A stretch of DNA of 6,818 nt from Nitrososphaera sp. (GTDB taxonomy: Archaea > Thermoproteota > Nitrososphaeria > Nitrososphaerales > Nitrososphaeraceae), in contig JAJPDY010000062.1 in the NCBI GenBank assembly GCA_023252395.1, positions 1 to 6,818 on the forward strand, read 5' to 3'. This document shows, piece by piece, positions 5,171-6,818 of the stretch. The notes beneath the pieces were generated by a model that saw only the letters and a list, made by a program, of their open reading frames with translations, ran no database searches and had not been told where the DNA came from. Within the stretch, counting starts at the first letter, position 1. Each line of letters starts with the position of its first letter. The position numbers and the translations under genes are program-made.

Positions 5171-5227
5171 TATAAAATTAGTAGCCGGATTTTGCTTGAT
5201 ATTTATGGCAGGATCGAGTTGAGGTGG
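5171..5227 (+). promoter_or_regulatory. Promoter and Shine-Dalgarno site of the aldo/keto reductase
   Basis: The TATA box TATAAAATTA (5171-5180) predicts a start near 5200 and a leader of about 30 nt. GAGGTGG (5221-5227) lies three bases before ATG 5231 and matches the archaeal anti-Shine-Dalgarno sequence. Together they exclude the longer in-frame start at 5147, which lies upstream of the TATA box. Confidence 0.7.
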
Positions 5228-5230
5228 ATA

Positions 5231-6238
5231 ATGTCTAGATACTCCGAGCTGGCTCCGGGCTTGAAGATATGCCGGGTCCTCAACGGCATGTGGCAGGTTG
5301 CAGGCGGGCATGGGCGCATAAACCCCGAGCTGGCAATTGCAGAGATGGTGAAATACCACGACGCCGGCTTTACAACCTGGGATCTGGCTGACATTTATGG
5401 TCCCGCGGAGGATTTCATTGGCGAGTTTAGGCGCACGTTATCTAGATTAAAAGGCGAAGAGGAGCTGCGCAACATTCAGGCGCTGACAAAATGGGTGCCT
5501 GACCCGCAGAGGATAACGCGGTCAATCGTCCAGTCGAGCATCGAGAAGTCGATGCGCCGGATGGGTGTCAGCTCTATCGACCTGCTACAGTTCCACTGGT
5601 GGGACTACAACAACCCATACTATATTGACGCTCTCAAGCATCTCTTTGACCTTCGCAATGAAGGCAAGATAAAACAAGTCGGCCTTACGAATTTTGACAC
5701 GGAACGAATGGAGGTAATGAGAGACGCGGGCCTGCATGTCGCGTCAAACCAAGTGCAGTACTCTATAGTCGACAGGCGGCCTGAAGCCAAGATGGCTCGG
5801 TTTTGCAAGGAGAATAATGCCAGCCTGCTCGCCTACGGCACTGTCTGCGGCGGCCTGATGTCAGAGCGATATCTGGGCAGGCAAGAGCCTTCCCAGTCAG
5901 AGCTTGACACGCTGAGCCTAAGAAAGTACAAGCGCATGGTGGACGCGTGGGGCGGCTGGGACCTGTTCCAAGAGCTCCTCTCAACTCTGAAAGAAATAGC
6001 GCAAAAGCACGACGTGAGCATCGCAAATGTCGCGACGCGCTACATCCTTGACAGGCCGGCTGTAGCCGGGGTCATAATTGGCGCAAGGCTTGGAATAGCC
6101 GACCACAGAGAAGACAACGCGCGCGTGTTTGACTTTAGTTTGGACGGCGAAGACATTGGCAGCATAGAAGACGTATGCAAAAAAGCAAACGACTTGTTTG
6201 AAATGATAGGGGACTGCGGAGATGAGTATAGATCATAA
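5231..6238 (+). CDS. Aldo/keto reductase family oxidoreductase, 335 aa
   Basis: This is a cytoplasmic NAD(P)H-dependent oxidoreductase of the (beta/alpha)8 aldo/keto reductase superfamily. The catalytic tetrad is complete: Asp51 and Tyr56 in DLADIYG, Lys87 in LTKW, and His122 in LLQFHWWD. Cofactor-binding segments are present: GLTNF (151-155), SNQVQYS (172-178) and the late IIGAR...DHREDN element (282-296) that usually holds the nucleotide phosphate. The N-terminal GMWQVAGGHG (19-28) corresponds to the usual first-strand glycine motif. The length of 335 aa is normal for the family. The substrate cannot be read from the sequence; the WDLADIYGPAEDFIGEF stretch resembles a subgroup also found in plants and bacteria. 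It is preceded by its own promoter, and the next gene has a separate one, so it is probably transcribed alone. There is no sign of truncation. Confidence 0.9.
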   Translation: MSRYSELAPGLKICRVLNGMWQVAGGHGRINPELAIAEMVKYHDAGFTTWDLADIYGPAEDFIGEFRRTLSRLKGEEELRNIQALTKWVPDPQRITRSIVQSSIEKSMRRMGVSSIDLLQFHWWDYNNPYYIDALKHLFDLRNEGKIKQVGLTNFDTERMEVMRDAGLHVASNQVQYSIVDRRPEAKMARFCKENNASLLAYGTVCGGLMSERYLGRQEPSQSELDTLSLRKYKRMVDAWGGWDLFQELLSTLKEIAQKHDVSIANVATRYILDRPAVAGVIIGARLGIADHREDNARVFDFSLDGEDIGSIEDVCKKANDLFEMIGDCGDEYRS

Positions 6239-6305
6239 AACGGTACTGACTTTTCGTAATCATAATTCTAAATTCAAATAAGCAGAGCTGCAACGTAGGC
6301 TTGTA

Positions 6306-6818
6306 ATGAAAGCAAGTTTTGCAATTATGTTATCGGTGCTTGCAACAGGAGTGATTGTCACGCCAGCTGCCTTGGCAATTTCATATGGACCGACAGGCAA
6401 CACTACTGCTGCCGGCAACACAACAACCACTGCTAACGCCACAGGTGTGGCCAACGCGACTGCACCTGCAGGAAACAATGCAACAGTCACGGTCACGCCG
6501 CCGGTACAGTCGCCGGGCGGAACTGTCCTTGTGCAGGCCAACGGCCTAGCTCCAGATGCTAACGTGACCATAATGGTTAACAAAAGAGTAGCCGGTATGA
6601 GCGGAACGGATGAAAACGGAACGCTACTCTATGCTCTGGGAGTGCCAGATGAAATAAAGATAACCGAGACCAGAGTCGACAATTCTACAGGCAAAGAAAC
6701 TGTGAAGAATGAAACGCACACGTGGGACGGCACGGTAAAGGTAGTTGTAATGGATGGATCTGGCAATTCAGGCTCAGGTGAACTGACGGTTCTCAAGAAG
6801 GTGGGGCAGTCAGGCGCA
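6306..6818 (+). CDS. Exported sequon-rich protein with Ig-like domain, 5' portion (at least 171 aa)
   Basis: The frame is open to the right edge, so the 3' end lies outside the window. A signal peptide spans residues 1-24 (MKASFAIML to PAALA, cut before ISYG). Residues 25-62 form a low-complexity Thr/Asn/Ala/Gly linker. From residue 65 an Ig-like beta domain begins: PPVQSPGGTVLVQANGLAPDANVTIMVNKR fits the common pattern of a strand, a Gly-Leu-Ala-Pro turn and a strand found in archaeal and bacterial surface proteins, followed by GTDENGTLLYALGVP. Nine N-X-S/T sequons are visible (N32, N38, N44, N50, N58, N86, N104, N126, N135). Start ATG 6306 is supported by the immediate signal peptide; an AT-rich TATA candidate lies near 6264-6283. 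A C-terminal membrane anchor may lie beyond the window. A surface role is likely; the precise function is unknown. Confidence 0.82.
   Translation, partial: MKASFAIMLSVLATGVIVTPAALAISYGPTGNTTAAGNTTTTANATGVANATAPAGNNATVTVTPPVQSPGGTVLVQANGLAPDANVTIMVNKRVAGMSGTDENGTLLYALGVPDEIKITETRVDNSTGKETVKNETHTWDGTVKVVVMDGSGNSGSGELTVLKKVGQSGA

Noticed and set aside
4879..5175. 98-codon open frame with hydrophobic segments resembling a small membrane protein
   Set aside because: Hydrophobicity follows directly from the T/C-rich tract. The frame begins with GTG inside a stem-loop and runs through the aldo/keto reductase TATA box.
5147..5230. N-terminal extension of the aldo/keto reductase by 28 codons
   Set aside because: The extension starts upstream of the TATA box and has no family counterpart; a good Shine-Dalgarno site precedes ATG 5231.
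6260..6583. 107-codon open frame on the minus strand
   Set aside because: It lies opposite the signal peptide and Ig-like domain of the last gene. Its Val/Ala/Pro-rich translation mirrors the Thr/Asn/Ala codons of the real gene.
1..6818. tRNA genes, box C/D guide RNAs, CRISPR repeats and transposase genes
   Set aside because: I looked for TpsiC-loop and C/D-box motifs in the spacers, for regularly spaced repeats, and for transposase motifs; none held up. TGATGA-like strings occur only inside coding sequence.

Overview
The window looks like a chromosomal segment of an ammonia-oxidising archaeon of the Nitrososphaera type (Nitrososphaerota/Thaumarchaeota). The support is indirect. The genome has near-balanced GC with AT-rich archaeal promoters, and several start codons lie 25-28 nt downstream of a TATA box (leaderless transcripts). 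There is an archaeal TrmJ-type SPOUT methyltransferase. Three predicted exported proteins are packed with N-X-S/T sequons, and one has a cupredoxin-like core. No rRNA, tRNA, CRISPR array or transposase was found.

Layout, left to right. A small unknown protein (73-366, +) converges on an exported sequon-rich protein (369-992, -), with two bases between their stop codons. A 400-nt gene-free stretch follows (about 1005-1402); it holds a long-range inverted repeat, a perfect 12-bp palindrome and a stem-loop, and may encode a structured RNA. A 178-aa helical protein of unknown function (1403-1939, +) then converges on a second exported protein with a ligand-poor cupredoxin-like domain (1945-2754, -), again with almost no gap. 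That gene diverges from trmJ (2885-3610, +). Next come an exported spherulin-4-family (GH135-like) protein (3760-4482, +) and a 47-codon zinc-ribbon/His-Cys-rich miniprotein (4548-4691, +). A second gene-poor stretch (4692-5230) carries a strong stem-loop, a second stem-loop and a pyrimidine-rich tract. The window closes with an aldo/keto reductase (5231-6238, +) and the 5' part of a third exported sequon-rich protein (6306 to the window end, +).

How the genes relate. There is no obvious operon; nearly every gene has its own promoter. The recurring theme is the cell surface: four of the nine genes encode exported proteins. trmJ (tRNA 2'-O-methylation) and the aldo/keto reductase are housekeeping or metabolic genes without a visible link to their neighbours. 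The most interesting items are the archaeal spherulin-4 glycosidase candidate with a perfect palindrome at its predicted transcription start, the zinc-ribbon miniprotein that shares an identical 11-bp promoter core with it, the structured intergenic element near 1095-1206, and the cupredoxin-like protein lacking most copper ligands. No complete new multi-gene system is evident.
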